Shown in pieces: positions 44,878 to 53,548 of a stretch of 64,000 nt of DNA (positions are counted from its first letter, which is position 1; every line of letters begins with the position of its first letter). The stretch is from an uncultured Oscillospiraceae bacterium (GTDB lineage Bacteria; Bacillota; Clostridia; Oscillospirales; Oscillospiraceae): contig CAJUPS010000001.1 of the NCBI GenBank assembly GCA_910588045.1, forward strand, positions 133,953 through 197,952. Reading direction: 5' to 3'. The notes under the pieces are model-generated. The model searched no databases. It was not told the DNA's origin and was given only the letters and a program-made list of their open reading frames with translations. The translations under genes and the position numbers were made by a program.

Positions 44878-45576
44878 ATGAGCCGTCCCATGTCTGAAAA
44901 ACAGAAAAAATGGCTGGCCGGATCGGGGATCGCCCTCTTTCTCCTGCTCTCCGCCCTGATTTTCTTCTTTGCCGGTAAGCCCCTCATTCAGTTCGTCCAA
45001 GAGCCGGAGCGCTTCCGCGCCTGGGTGGATGAGCAGGGTCCCATGGCCGTCATCGCCTACCTGGGGATGCAGATTCTCCAGATCGTCGTGGCCATCATCC
45101 CCGGCGAGCCTCTGGAGATCGCCGCCGGATACGCCTTTGGCGCGTGGGAGGGTACGCTGCTGTGTCTCGCAGGCGCCTTCCTCGGGCGGGTGGCCGTGTT
45201 CCTGCTGGTGCGCCGGTTCGGTACGCGGGCCGTGGAGGTCTTCTTCCCATTGGAGAAGCTCAACGACCTGAAGTTCCTCCGGAACCGGCGAAAAATGACC
45301 TGGTGGGTGTTCTTCCTGTTCTTCCTGCCGGGGACGCCCAAGGACGTGCTGTGCTACTTCGTGGGGCTGACAGACCTGCCTCTGAAAAGCTGGCTGTTGA
45401 TCGCCGCCGTGGCCCCCCTCCCCTCCATCGTCACCTCTACTATCGGCGGCAATGCCCTCGGCGTGGGGGATTACACCTTCGCTGTGATCGTATTTTTTGT
45501 TACCCTCGTCATCAGCGGCCTGGGGCTGCTGGTCTATCGCGTTCTCTGTCAGACGCGGGAAAGGAGTCAATCATGA
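44878..45576 (+). CDS. TVP38/TMEM64 (SNARE-associated) family membrane protein
   Basis: A 232-aa membrane protein with about six hydrophobic segments. The family motif is seen as PGEPLEIAAGYAFGAWEGTL with GAFLGRVAVFLLVRRFG, and FFLPGTPKDVLCYFVGLTDLP in the second half. Members of the VTT/DedA-like superfamily are linked to lipid or polyprenyl-phosphate flipping; the substrate here is unknown. The ATG at 44878 follows AAGGAAAGGA. Its stop overlaps the start of the glycosyltransferase (ATGA), suggesting a shared role at the membrane. Confidence 0.88.
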   Translation: MSRPMSEKQKKWLAGSGIALFLLLSALIFFFAGKPLIQFVQEPERFRAWVDEQGPMAVIAYLGMQILQIVVAIIPGEPLEIAAGYAFGAWEGTLLCLAGAFLGRVAVFLLVRRFGTRAVEVFFPLEKLNDLKFLRNRRKMTWWVFFLFFLPGTPKDVLCYFVGLTDLPLKSWLLIAAVAPLPSIVTSTIGGNALGVGDYTFAVIVFFVTLVISGLGLLVYRVLCQTRERSQS

Positions 45577-46826
45577 GCGCATTGGACTTTTTGCAGTCGG
45601 TGAACCGAATCATCGGGATCCTCTTCCTGGCGTGCTACGCCTACCAGCTTCTATACGTGCCCGTGGCGCTGTGGCGGAAGCACAAGATCACCAAATCCGT
45701 CCCCATCCGCCGCTACGCTGTGCTGATTTCCGCCCGGAACGAGGAGAAGGTCATCGGCCAACTCATCGACAGCATCCTGCATCAGGATTACCCCTCCGAT
45801 ATGCTCTCCGTCTTCGTGGTGGCCGACAACTGCACCGACAGCACCGCACAGGTGGCCGCCGAGGCCGGGGCCACGGTCTGGCAGCGGAAGAACCTGCACC
45901 AGGTGGGCAAGGGCTACGCCCTGAACTTCCTCCTCTCCCACATCCGCCAGACGTATGGAGACGACCACTTTGACGGCTACTTCGTCTTTGACGCGGACAA
46001 TCTCCTCTCCCCCGACTACGTGTCCCGGATGAACGAGGTCTTCTCCCCCGAGCACCCCATTGTCACCAGCTACCGCAACTCCAAGAACTACGGCGACAAC
46101 TGGATCTCCGCGGGCTACGGCCTGTGGTTTTTGCGGGACGCCGCCTTCCTCAACGCCCCCCGGGCCCGGCTGGGCCTGAGTGCGGTGGTGTCCGGCACCG
46201 GGTATCTCTTCGGCAAGGAGATCATGCTCCAGCACGACGGCTGGCCCTTCCACTCCCTCAGCGAGGACACGGAGTTCACCGTGGACTGCATCCTCAGGGG
46301 GGAGAAGATCGGATACTGCGGCGACGCGGTGCTCTACGACGAGCAGCCCACCCGGCTGGGTCAGTCCTTCCGCCAGCGGATGCGCTGGGTGCGGGGGAAC
46401 ATGCTGGTGCTGCTGCGCCAAGGCGGACGTCTGTCGATGGGCGTCTTCCGGCGGGGCGGACTGAGCTGCCTGGATCTGCTGCTGTCCATGGCGCCGGCCA
46501 TTGTGCTGGCGATTGCGGGTACGGCGGCAGGCGTGCTGGCCACAGTGCTGGAGCTGATTTCCGGCGGGCGCGTGCTCCCCATGCTGGGCGCGGCGGCCAT
46601 GAGCTTTCTTGTCCCCTATCTCCTGCTCCTTGTGGCCGGGGCCATCACCACCGTCACCCAGTGGAAGCGGATCCACACCTCCGCCTGGAAGAAGGTGCTC
46701 TACACGCTGACCTTCCCCATTTTCATGGCCACCTATGTACCGATCACGGTCCTCGCCCTGTTCGGGAAGGTGGAGTGGAAGCCCATCGAGCACCGGGCCG
46801 CAATGACGGTACAGGAGCTGAAATAG
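45573..46826 (+). CDS. Family 2 glycosyltransferase, membrane-bound
   Basis: A 417-aa processive-type GT2 enzyme. An N-terminal transmembrane segment (about 10-35) is followed by the catalytic domain with ARNEE, ADNCTDST, the DxD motif Asp140-Ala-Asp142 (FVFDADN), the acid ED pair at 231-232 (SLSEDTEF) and QRMRW at 268-272, then about four C-terminal transmembrane segments. The pattern is that of the cellulose-synthase/N-acetylglucosaminyltransferase-like group. The product is unknown: a glycolipid or extracellular glycan is plausible. Translation is coupled to the upstream TVP38 gene, and a terminator follows at 46850. Confidence 0.92.
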   Translation: MSALDFLQSVNRIIGILFLACYAYQLLYVPVALWRKHKITKSVPIRRYAVLISARNEEKVIGQLIDSILHQDYPSDMLSVFVVADNCTDSTAQVAAEAGATVWQRKNLHQVGKGYALNFLLSHIRQTYGDDHFDGYFVFDADNLLSPDYVSRMNEVFSPEHPIVTSYRNSKNYGDNWISAGYGLWFLRDAAFLNAPRARLGLSAVVSGTGYLFGKEIMLQHDGWPFHSLSEDTEFTVDCILRGEKIGYCGDAVLYDEQPTRLGQSFRQRMRWVRGNMLVLLRQGGRLSMGVFRRGGLSCLDLLLSMAPAIVLAIAGTAAGVLATVLELISGGRVLPMLGAAAMSFLVPYLLLLVAGAITTVTQWKRIHTSAWKKVLYTLTFPIFMATYVPITVLALFGKVEWKPIEHRAAMTVQELK

Positions 46827-46849
46827 CGCCTCTCCCCCTTATTATATCA

Positions 46850-46885
46850 CAGCTGCATGATGTTCCATCATGCAGCTGCCTTTTA
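46850..46885 (+). terminator. Terminator after the glycosyltransferase
   Basis: A perfect 13-bp stem (46850-46862 with 46866-46878; arm CAGCTGCATGATG) with a 3-nt loop is followed by CCTTTTATTT. Confidence 0.85.
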
Positions 46886-46977
46886 TTTCCTTCCAAATAT
46901 TTTCCCGGCCTGACAGATTTCGCCCACCTGGATTGTATTCCTCAGTGAAGGCGCTTTCAGATAGGAGTTGATGCAAA

Positions 46978-47481
46978 TTGGAACTGAGCAACGAACAGGC
47001 CGAGCATCTGGTGGAGCAATACGCCGACCTGTTACTCCGGGTGGCCTACGCCTGGACGGGCAGCGTGCCGGATGCCCAGGACGTATGTCAGACCGTGTTG
47101 ATCCGGCGGCTGACCACCCAGAAGATCTTTGAGAGCCCGGAGCACGAGCGGGCGTGGCTGGTCCGCGCGGCCATCAACCAGTGCAAGAACCTGTACAAAT
47201 CCCCCTGGCGGCGCCGCCGGGCGGAGTGGGACGAGGCCCTGGCGGTAGAGGTACACATGCCGGAGGAGAGCGACATACTGGACGCAGTGCGGAGCCTCCC
47301 TCCCAAGCAGTCCACCGCCATCTACCTGCGCTACTACGAGGAGTACAGCGTGGGGGAGATCGGGGGGATCATGGGCGTCAAGCCCGCGCTGGTGTCCACC
47401 TGGCTGGCGCGGGGCCGGGAGAAGCTGAAAATGAAATTGGGAGGAGAACAGAATGGAACGTTACCGCAGACAGCAGAGTGA
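46978..47481 (+). CDS. ECF-type RNA polymerase sigma factor
   Basis: A 167-aa sigma-70 family factor with only regions 2 and 4. Region 2 includes YADLLLRVAYAWTGSVPDAQDVCQ-type sequence and region 4 includes LPPKQSTAIYLRYYEEYSV with GVKPALVSTWLARGREKLK as the helix-turn-helix. The start is TTG at 46978, with ATAGGAG upstream; an ATG 7 bp earlier is out of frame. The next gene overlaps by 29 bp and has one transmembrane segment, the usual layout of a sigma and anti-sigma pair. The target genes are unknown. Confidence 0.9.
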   Translation: MELSNEQAEHLVEQYADLLLRVAYAWTGSVPDAQDVCQTVLIRRLTTQKIFESPEHERAWLVRAAINQCKNLYKSPWRRRRAEWDEALAVEVHMPEESDILDAVRSLPPKQSTAIYLRYYEEYSVGEIGGIMGVKPALVSTWLARGREKLKMKLGGEQNGTLPQTAE

Positions 47482-48862
47482 GCTGCATTATACTAAGGAG
47501 GGAAAGCGGCGTCTGGCGGAGGCCGTCGCCGGTACAGACCGGACGCGTGCACCACAGCCGCGCCGACGGCTGCGGATTGCCGCCGTCATCGCGGCGGCGC
47601 TGGCGCTGACCGTATCCGCCGGGGCCCTCTCCCCCGGCATCCGGGGGATGCTGTCCGACGCGCTGGGCGGCTTTGGGGAGTACGCCCAGGAGGTACAGGC
47701 GGAGGAGGTCGTGGACCAGGGCATTGCCCTCAAGGTCATCTCCGCCCTGGCGGACAGCCACGCCACCGTGGTTTACGCCCAGGCACGGGACCTGAACGGG
47801 GACCGGCTCAAGGGGGAGATGCAGATCTCGGGGGTCCTTCAGGCCCAGGACCCCGCGCCCGGATACGGCGTTGTCTCCCATGCGGAGTGCGTGGGCTACG
47901 ATGAGGAGACCGGCGCCGCCCTGCTGAAATTTGTCAGCATCAGCAGTCAGCCGAAGGCAGGGACCGAGGCGGTGGACTGCCAGCTGATCGTCTTTGACCT
48001 CCAGCCCCAGCAGTACGCCATCGAGGAGCTCCCCCTGCCCAATGAGCTGCTGACCGGGGAGACCCTGCGCAGCTTCCGGCCCGCGGAGGAGGAGATCGTC
48101 CCGGACGGCAGCACGGAGGCAGTCCCGGACCCGGTGGTCCTGGAACCGGGACAGACCCCGGCGGACCTGGGGTCGGAGCTGGTGGCCCTGTCCTCCCTGG
48201 GCTTCGCGGAAGATGGGCGGCTGCACATTCTTCTGGAGGTCCCGGCGGAAGCGGTCCCCTCCGGCTCCACCCTGTTGAGCACTCTTCGCAGTCGGTATCT
48301 GGAATCCCTGGACGACGGCAGCGTCACCCCCGAGATGTCCAACGAGTATTATGAGCGCTACAATGATCCCCTACTGCCTGAGGTCTGGTTCACCCGGGAT
48401 GGAGGGCTCTACTACGACATGTCCTTCCCTGCGGGGCCGGAGGCGCTGGACGACCTTCTGCTGGAGACCCTCTATGGCGCCGTCTCCCTCGCCGAACCTA
48501 TCCGCGGCCGGTGGACTGTCCCTCTGACGGTGGAGACCGCCCCGGAGAGCCGGATGCCCCTTCAAGGGCCGCTGGACGGCACGGAGGCAATCCTCTCCCC
48601 CCTCAGTCTGATCCTCCATACGGAGTGGTCCGCCGATAAGGAGGACGCTTTCAAAAAATCTGCAACAGACTGTTTCGCCTGCCTGCGGGACGGGAGCCGG
48701 ATCGAGGGAAAATCCTGGGGCAGCGCCGGAATGACGGGCGAGTTCATCTCCCGCCAGTGGCTGTTTGAGCAGCCGGTGGATTTGGAGCAGTTGACCGAAA
48801 TTACCATCGGGGATTGGATCATCCCCATTGTGGATGGCGTTGCAGGGGAGGCATATTCCTAA
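47453..48862 (+). CDS. Membrane protein, probable anti-sigma factor for the ECF sigma (DUF4179-like)
   Basis: A 469-aa protein. A basic cytoplasmic N-terminus (about 1-40) precedes one transmembrane segment (about 41-60, IAAVIAAALALTVSAGAL), then a large extracytoplasmic domain of about 400 residues, rich in beta strands and acidic. Clostridial anti-sigma factors with DUF4179-type ectodomains have this plan, and the gene overlaps the sigma gene by 29 bp, so I infer that it holds the sigma factor inactive until an outside signal arrives. No zinc-finger anti-sigma motif (HxxxCxxC) is seen in the short cytoplasmic part. Confidence 0.65.
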   Translation: MERYRRQQSELHYTKEGKRRLAEAVAGTDRTRAPQPRRRLRIAAVIAAALALTVSAGALSPGIRGMLSDALGGFGEYAQEVQAEEVVDQGIALKVISALADSHATVVYAQARDLNGDRLKGEMQISGVLQAQDPAPGYGVVSHAECVGYDEETGAALLKFVSISSQPKAGTEAVDCQLIVFDLQPQQYAIEELPLPNELLTGETLRSFRPAEEEIVPDGSTEAVPDPVVLEPGQTPADLGSELVALSSLGFAEDGRLHILLEVPAEAVPSGSTLLSTLRSRYLESLDDGSVTPEMSNEYYERYNDPLLPEVWFTRDGGLYYDMSFPAGPEALDDLLLETLYGAVSLAEPIRGRWTVPLTVETAPESRMPLQGPLDGTEAILSPLSLILHTEWSADKEDAFKKSATDCFACLRDGSRIEGKSWGSAGMTGEFISRQWLFEQPVDLEQLTEITIGDWIIPIVDGVAGEAYS

Positions 48863-48942
48863 GAGCCTGTCCCCAAATGATTCCCGCACAGCTTGCTTGT
48901 CGGTTTTCCGCTGTGCCAGCGCATTCGTTTTTAACACGCAGA

Positions 48943-48976
48943 GACAGGAGGCCGAACACGGCCTCCTGTCTTTTCC
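48943..48976 (+). terminator. Terminator after the sigma/anti-sigma operon
   Basis: A perfect 12-bp stem (48943-48954 with 48959-48970; arm GACAGGAGGCCG) with an AACA loop is followed by TTTT. Confidence 0.85.
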
Positions 48977-49037
48977 AGTTTTTTGGAGGGATTGGTCATC
49001 TCCCTGTTATCATCGAAGCCCCCCTGCCCACCAGGGG

Positions 49038-49892
49038 CTATGTTCGCTGCTCCTCCCCGTTCCGATGCATAGCCGCATACTGCCGGGGGGACACGCCCTT
49101 CACATCCTTGAACGCCCGGGAGAAGTAGAAGGGGTCCTCAAACCCCACGGAATTGGAAATCTCCTGGATGGAGCACCCGCTGTCCACCAGCAGCGCACAG
49201 GCGCGTTCGATCCGATACTCCAACAGGAACCGCTTGGGAGAGATCTGGAAGCGCTTGACAAACCGGCGGTAGAGACTGGAGTGGCTGACCGAAGCGTAGA
49301 CCGCAAGGCCCTCCACCGTAATGGGCTCTTCGTAGTGATTGATAATGTACTCCGCCGCCATCTGGGCGCAGTCCGGGGCTCCGCCCCCCTCCCTCTTCTG
49401 CCGCTGGGAGGTATGTACCAGATGGGACAGCAGGCTATACAGCCGCGCCGTCATCTCCAGCCCCTCCCAGGCGGTGGTTCCATAGCTCTCATACACCGCC
49501 TTGATCCGTTCATACAGTCCGCTCCCCGCGCTGCGCAATACGGGCATCTCCGGCGTAAAATCCGTCTGCTCCACGCAGAGCTCCGCATCCATGCCGCCAA
49601 AGCCCACCCACACATATTCCCAGGGCTCCCGCTCGTCGGCAGCATAGTGGATACTGGTGTTCGGGTAGACCAGGAAGACGTCACCCGCGCGCAGCTCATA
49701 GCGCTTGTCCCGGCACTCGTATACGCCCTTCCCGTCCATCACATAGTGGAGCAGAAAGTGGTTGCGCACACCCGGGCCCCAGCCGTAACCGGGAGCACAC
49801 TGTTGACAGCCCGTATTCTGGACATAGAGCGATGCCGTGCGGCGTTCCAGCTTCATGGAATGTTTATAGATGCTGCTTGTGGTTTCCTTCAT
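49038..49892 (-). CDS. AraC family transcription regulator
   Basis: A 284-aa regulator. The N-terminal cupin-like sensor (about 30-140) has NHFLLHYVMDGKGVYECR and LRAGDVFLVYPN; the C-terminal pair of helix-turn-helix motifs (about 190-284) has VSHSSLYRRFVKRFQISPK and VGFEDPFYFSRAFKDVKGVS. Such proteins usually control sugar-uptake operons, but none is adjacent. The ATG at 49892 follows GAGGAGGGGGG; the longer frame upstream is not supported. It is divergent from the his regulator gene, about 310 bp away. Confidence 0.9.
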   Translation of the reverse strand: MKETTSSIYKHSMKLERRTASLYVQNTGCQQCAPGYGWGPGVRNHFLLHYVMDGKGVYECRDKRYELRAGDVFLVYPNTSIHYAADEREPWEYVWVGFGGMDAELCVEQTDFTPEMPVLRSAGSGLYERIKAVYESYGTTAWEGLEMTARLYSLLSHLVHTSQRQKREGGGAPDCAQMAAEYIINHYEEPITVEGLAVYASVSHSSLYRRFVKRFQISPKRFLLEYRIERACALLVDSGCSIQEISNSVGFEDPFYFSRAFKDVKGVSPRQYAAMHRNGEEQRT

Positions 49893-50141
49893 GATGACAT
49901 CCCCCCTCCTCTCAGATTGCCTGCCCGGGCTGACGGGCAGAGGGAGGCCGTAAGGGGCGCCTCCCGTGTCTCCATTATACATGAAACCATCTGCATTTGT
50001 CCACAGCTAGTTGTGTTTTTTCCCGAATCACCCGAGAAATCGTCTATTTTGCCCAACATTTTCTTCTGTCTTTGTGAAATATGCCACAAATTATCCCCCT
50101 CTTTCCTCGAAATATCAGGATAATTTCCAGCTGTCCGCTTC
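49893..50141. other. Intergenic stretch between araC-type gene and the his promoter
   Basis: About 250 bp without a supported gene. It contains the AraC gene's ribosome-binding site and AT-rich sequence, probably its promoter. I see no T-box, leader peptide with histidine codons or attenuator hairpin in it. Confidence 0.5.
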
Positions 50142-50170
50142 TTGACTTCTTTGTTTTACCGTGTTACTAT
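50142..50170 (+). promoter_or_regulatory. Sigma-A promoter of the yerC-his operon
   Basis: TTGACT at 50142-50147 and TACTAT at 50165-50170 are separated by 17 bp, giving a start near 50177. The -10 is followed by GCTAAATTAG, a short dyad (CTAA-A-TTAG) that could be an operator for the TrpR-like protein encoded first. Confidence 0.7.
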
Positions 50171-50204
50171 GCTAAATTAGAAAAGTACAAAGGAGGGATC
50201 AGTT

Positions 50205-50492
50205 GTGGACGTATTTCACGGAGAGGGCGCAGCGCTGCTCGTGCAGGCCATCCTGTCACTGAAAACAGAGGAGGAGTGCCGGGCTTTCCTGGAGGATTTG
50301 CTGACCGGGAAGGAGATACAGGACTGCTCTCAGCGGATTCTGGTGGCAAAGCTCCTGCGGGAGCGGCTGGTATATAGCCTTATCGCCCAGCGTACCGGCG
50401 CCAGCACGGCCACCATCAGCCGTGTCAATCGCTGCTTCTCCTACGGGACGGGCGGGTATCAGACGGTATTGGAGCGAATGGACGAGGCGTGA
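50205..50492 (+). CDS. yerC: YerC/YecD family TrpR-related regulator
   Basis: A 95-aa helical protein of the TrpR/YerC superfamily. The helix-turn-helix lies in LVYSLIAQRTGASTATISRVNRCFSYG, and the preceding helix has FLEDLLTGKEIQDCSQRI. The start is GTG at 50205 with AAAGGAGGGATC ahead. It is the first gene of the histidine operon, 38 bp before hisZ, so it is likely to repress or sense histidine availability. No T-box or attenuator leader was found, which is consistent with protein-based control. Confidence 0.88.
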   Translation: MDVFHGEGAALLVQAILSLKTEEECRAFLEDLLTGKEIQDCSQRILVAKLLRERLVYSLIAQRTGASTATISRVNRCFSYGTGGYQTVLERMDEA

Positions 50493-50530
50493 ACCGCCTA
50501 TAGAGCGTTTATATAAGGAGGAGAGGCGCT

Positions 50531-51628
50531 ATGGAACAATCTCCCATCTGGCGGGCGGATGAGCGCGGCGGGCTGCAGCTGCGGGAGCTGTACCACCGGC
50601 ACGGCTATCTGCCCTACCGCATGAGCAAATTTGAGCCCTACGATCTGTACGCGAAGAACAGGAGTTTTCTGGTCAGTGAGAACATCCTGACCTTTACCGA
50701 TACCGACGGGCGACTGATGGCCCTGAAGCCGGATGTCACGCTGTCCATCGTGAAGAACGCCCAGCCCTCGGCGGGCGCTCTGGAGAAGGTGTACTACCAC
50801 GAGAACGTGTACCGCACCACCTCCGCCGGACTGGGCTTCCGGGAGATCATGCAGACCGGGCTTGAGTGCATCGGCGCGCTGGACCTGACGGCCATGGGCG
50901 AGGTGCTGAAGCTGGCCGCGGAGAGCCTGGGGCTGCTGGGCGGCGGGGCGTACCTGCTGGACCTGGGACACACGGGACTGGTCTCCGGACTGCTGGAGGG
51001 CGTCCGGGATAACAGTGTACGGGAACAGCTTCTTGCGGAGCTGGGTCGGAAGAACGCCCCGGCCATCGACCGGCTCTGCGCCCAGGCGGGCGTGGAGCGG
51101 GAGCTGGCGGAGCGGCTGTGCGGCCTCTCCCGGCTGTACGGGCCTCCGGCCCAGGTGCTGCCGGAGCTGGAGGCGCTGGCAGGCGGCGCCCGCGCCGCGC
51201 TGGAGGAGCTGAAGGGCCTGTGCCGCATCATGGAGGGCCTGGGACTCTCGGAGGGCCTGCGGCTGGACTTCTCCATTGCCAACGATATGCGCTATTACAA
51301 CGGGATCATTTTCCGGGGCTATCTGCCCGGACTGGCCAGCGGCGTACTGGCGGGCGGGCGATACGACAACCTGCTGCGCCGCATGGGCAAGACCGGCCAG
51401 GCCATCGGCTTCGCGGTGTACCTCGACCAGCTGGAGCGGCTGGGCGAGGGCGGAGAATACGACGTGGACACGCTGCTGCTCTACGGCCCGGAGGCGGACC
51501 CGGCGGAGGTGGCGAGGCGCGCTGCGTCCCTGCTCTCCGGCGGGAAATCCGTCCGCGTGGAGCGGGAGGTCCCCCAGGGGCTGCGCTGGAAAGAGCTGGT
51601 CCGTTTTGAGGAAGGAGGGCCGGCCTGA
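50531..51628 (+). CDS. hisZ: ATP phosphoribosyltransferase regulatory subunit
   Basis: A 365-aa HisRS-like protein without synthetase activity that forms a complex with short-form HisG. Motifs include PYRMSKFEPYDLYAKNRSFL and TDGRLMALKPDVTLSIVKN (class II synthetase-like fold), and LDFSIANDMRYYNGIIFRGY in the second half. HisZ is present because HisG is the short form. It overlaps hisG by one base (TGATG). Confidence 0.93.
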   Translation: MEQSPIWRADERGGLQLRELYHRHGYLPYRMSKFEPYDLYAKNRSFLVSENILTFTDTDGRLMALKPDVTLSIVKNAQPSAGALEKVYYHENVYRTTSAGLGFREIMQTGLECIGALDLTAMGEVLKLAAESLGLLGGGAYLLDLGHTGLVSGLLEGVRDNSVREQLLAELGRKNAPAIDRLCAQAGVERELAERLCGLSRLYGPPAQVLPELEALAGGARAALEELKGLCRIMEGLGLSEGLRLDFSIANDMRYYNGIIFRGYLPGLASGVLAGGRYDNLLRRMGKTGQAIGFAVYLDQLERLGEGGEYDVDTLLLYGPEADPAEVARRAASLLSGGKSVRVEREVPQGLRWKELVRFEEGGPA

Positions 51629-52260
51629 TGGAGATGATCAGCGTGGCCCTGCCCAAGGGCAGGCTGGGCGAGAAGGTCTACGCCCGGTTCAAAGCGGCCG
51701 GGTATCCCTGTCCCGCCATCGAGGAGGAGAACCGGAAGCTGATTTTTGAAAACCCCGAGGCAGGGGTCCGGTACTTCTGGGTGAAGCCGTCGGACGTGGC
51801 CATCTACGTGGAGCGGGGCGCGGCGGACCTGGGCGTGGCCGGGAAGGACATCTTGCTGGAGTACGCGCCGGACGTCTATGAGTTGGCGGACCTGGGACTG
51901 GGCAAGTGCCGGATGTGCGTGGCGGGCAAGAAGGATTTCCGGGACCGGACGGACCGGGTGCTCCGGGTGGCTACCAAGTTTCCCCGTATCGCCGGGCGGT
52001 ACTACGCCTCCATGAGCCGGGACATCGACATCATCCACCTCAACGGGTCCATTGAGATTGCCCCCATCCTGGGACTCAGCGACGTGATCGTGGACATCGT
52101 GGAGACGGGGAAGACCCTGCTGGAGAACGACCTGGAGCCCAAGGCCACCATTGTTCCCATCTCCGCCCGGCTCATCGCCAACAAGGTCGGCTATAAATTC
52201 AGACATGAACAGATCGTGGAGCTCTGCCGCCGGGTAGAGGCTCTTTCAGAGAAAGGATAG
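51628..52260 (+). CDS. hisG: ATP phosphoribosyltransferase, short-form catalytic subunit
   Basis: A 210-aa enzyme for the first committed step of histidine biosynthesis, joining ATP and PRPP. It lacks the C-terminal regulatory domain of the long form, so feedback control requires HisZ. Motifs include SVALPKGRLGEKVYARF, VERGAADLGVAGKDIL and the PRPP-binding IVDIVETGKTLLEN. Translation is coupled to hisZ upstream, and hisD follows after one base. Confidence 0.96.
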   Translation: MEMISVALPKGRLGEKVYARFKAAGYPCPAIEEENRKLIFENPEAGVRYFWVKPSDVAIYVERGAADLGVAGKDILLEYAPDVYELADLGLGKCRMCVAGKKDFRDRTDRVLRVATKFPRIAGRYYASMSRDIDIIHLNGSIEIAPILGLSDVIVDIVETGKTLLENDLEPKATIVPISARLIANKVGYKFRHEQIVELCRRVEALSEKG

Positions 52261-52261
52261 C

Positions 52262-53548
52262 ATGATGAAGATTTTAGATGCGGGAAAGGTTCCGCTGTCG
52301 GAAATCCTGGCCCGGAGTGAGGACCAGCGGGACATCTCCGGCGTGGTGGCCAACATCATCGCCGACGTGCGGCAGAATGGCGACGCGGCCCTCCGGCGGT
52401 ACTCGAAGGAGTTCGACCAAGCGGAGTTGGATGCGCTGGAGGTCCCCCGGGAGCAGCTGGACCAGGCCCTGGCGGACTTGGATCCCGCGCTCCGGGCGGT
52501 GCTGGAGGAGGCGGCGGAGAACATTCGCGCCTTCCACCGGCGGCAGGTACAGCAGGGCTTTCTCATCAGTGAAAAGCCCGGCGTGGTGCTGGGGCAGAAG
52601 GTGACGCCCATTGAGAAGGTGGGCGTCTACATCCCCGGGGGCACCGCCCCCCTGCCCTCCACGGTGCTCATGGACTGCATCCCCGCCAAAATTGCCGGAT
52701 GTCCGGAGATCGTCGTGGTCTCCCCGCCCACCTGCAACGGGGACATCGCCCCCATCATCCTGGCGGCGGCGCGGATCGCCGGGGTGGACCGGGTGTTCCG
52801 CTGCGGCGGGGCCCAGGCGGTAGCGGCGCTGGCCTGCGGCACGGAGAGCATCCCCCGGATGGACAAGATCGTGGGTCCCGGCAACGCCTTCGTAGCGGAG
52901 GCCAAGCGGCAGGTGTTCGGGCAGGTGGGCATCGACATGATCGCCGGTCCCAGCGACATCCTGGTCGTGGCCGACGGGAAGAGCGACGCCCGCCAGGTGG
53001 CCGCCGACCTCCTCAGTCAGGCGGAGCACGCGGGCGGCTGCGCCATCCTGGTCACCGACTCCCCCGCCCTGGCCCGGGCCGTAGAGCGGGCGATTGAAAA
53101 GCAGCTGACAGACCTGCCCACCCGGGAGACTGCACTGGCGTCCCTGGAAAAGAACGGGAAGATCATCCTCGTGAAGGACATCCCGGAGGCCATCCGTATG
53201 GCCAACGCCCTGGCCCCCGAGCACCTGGAGCTGTGTCTGGACGACCCCTTCGCCTACCTCGGTCAGGTCAGGAACGCCGGGTCCATCTTCCTGGGCCGGT
53301 CCTGCCCGGAGGCGGTGGGGGACTACTTCGGGGGAACCAACCACACCCTGCCCACCTACGGCACGGCCCGCTTCTCCAGTGCGCTGTCGGTGGAGGATTT
53401 TGTGAAGAGATCCCAGTTTGTCTATTACTCCGGCGCCGCCTTGGAGGAGGCGGCCCCTAAGATCGCCGTCTTTGCCCGTCAGGAGGGGCTGGAGGCCCAT
53501 GCCCGCAGTGCGCTGTCCAGAGGCGGACAGGAAGGAGAAAACCAATGA
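52262..53548 (+). CDS. hisD: Histidinol dehydrogenase
   Basis: A 428-aa zinc enzyme performing the last two oxidations from histidinol to histidine with NAD+. Landmarks are GVYIPGGTAPLPSTVLMD, RCGGAQAVAALACGTESIPR, KIVGPGNAFVAEAKR, the zinc-site region LSQAEHAGGCAIL (the family's Gln and His ligands), and APEHLEL with NHTLPTYGTARFSSALSV. Two consecutive ATG codons are possible starts (52262 or 52265). Confidence 0.97.
   Translation: MMKILDAGKVPLSEILARSEDQRDISGVVANIIADVRQNGDAALRRYSKEFDQAELDALEVPREQLDQALADLDPALRAVLEEAAENIRAFHRRQVQQGFLISEKPGVVLGQKVTPIEKVGVYIPGGTAPLPSTVLMDCIPAKIAGCPEIVVVSPPTCNGDIAPIILAAARIAGVDRVFRCGGAQAVAALACGTESIPRMDKIVGPGNAFVAEAKRQVFGQVGIDMIAGPSDILVVADGKSDARQVAADLLSQAEHAGGCAILVTDSPALARAVERAIEKQLTDLPTRETALASLEKNGKIILVKDIPEAIRMANALAPEHLELCLDDPFAYLGQVRNAGSIFLGRSCPEAVGDYFGGTNHTLPTYGTARFSSALSVEDFVKRSQFVYYSGAALEEAAPKIAVFARQEGLEAHARSALSRGGQEGENQ

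Noticed and set aside
49893..50204. Possible T-box or attenuator leader for the his operon
   Set aside because: No T-box core, specifier-like structure or histidine-rich leader peptide could be found by eye; the TrpR-like gene offers a simpler explanation.
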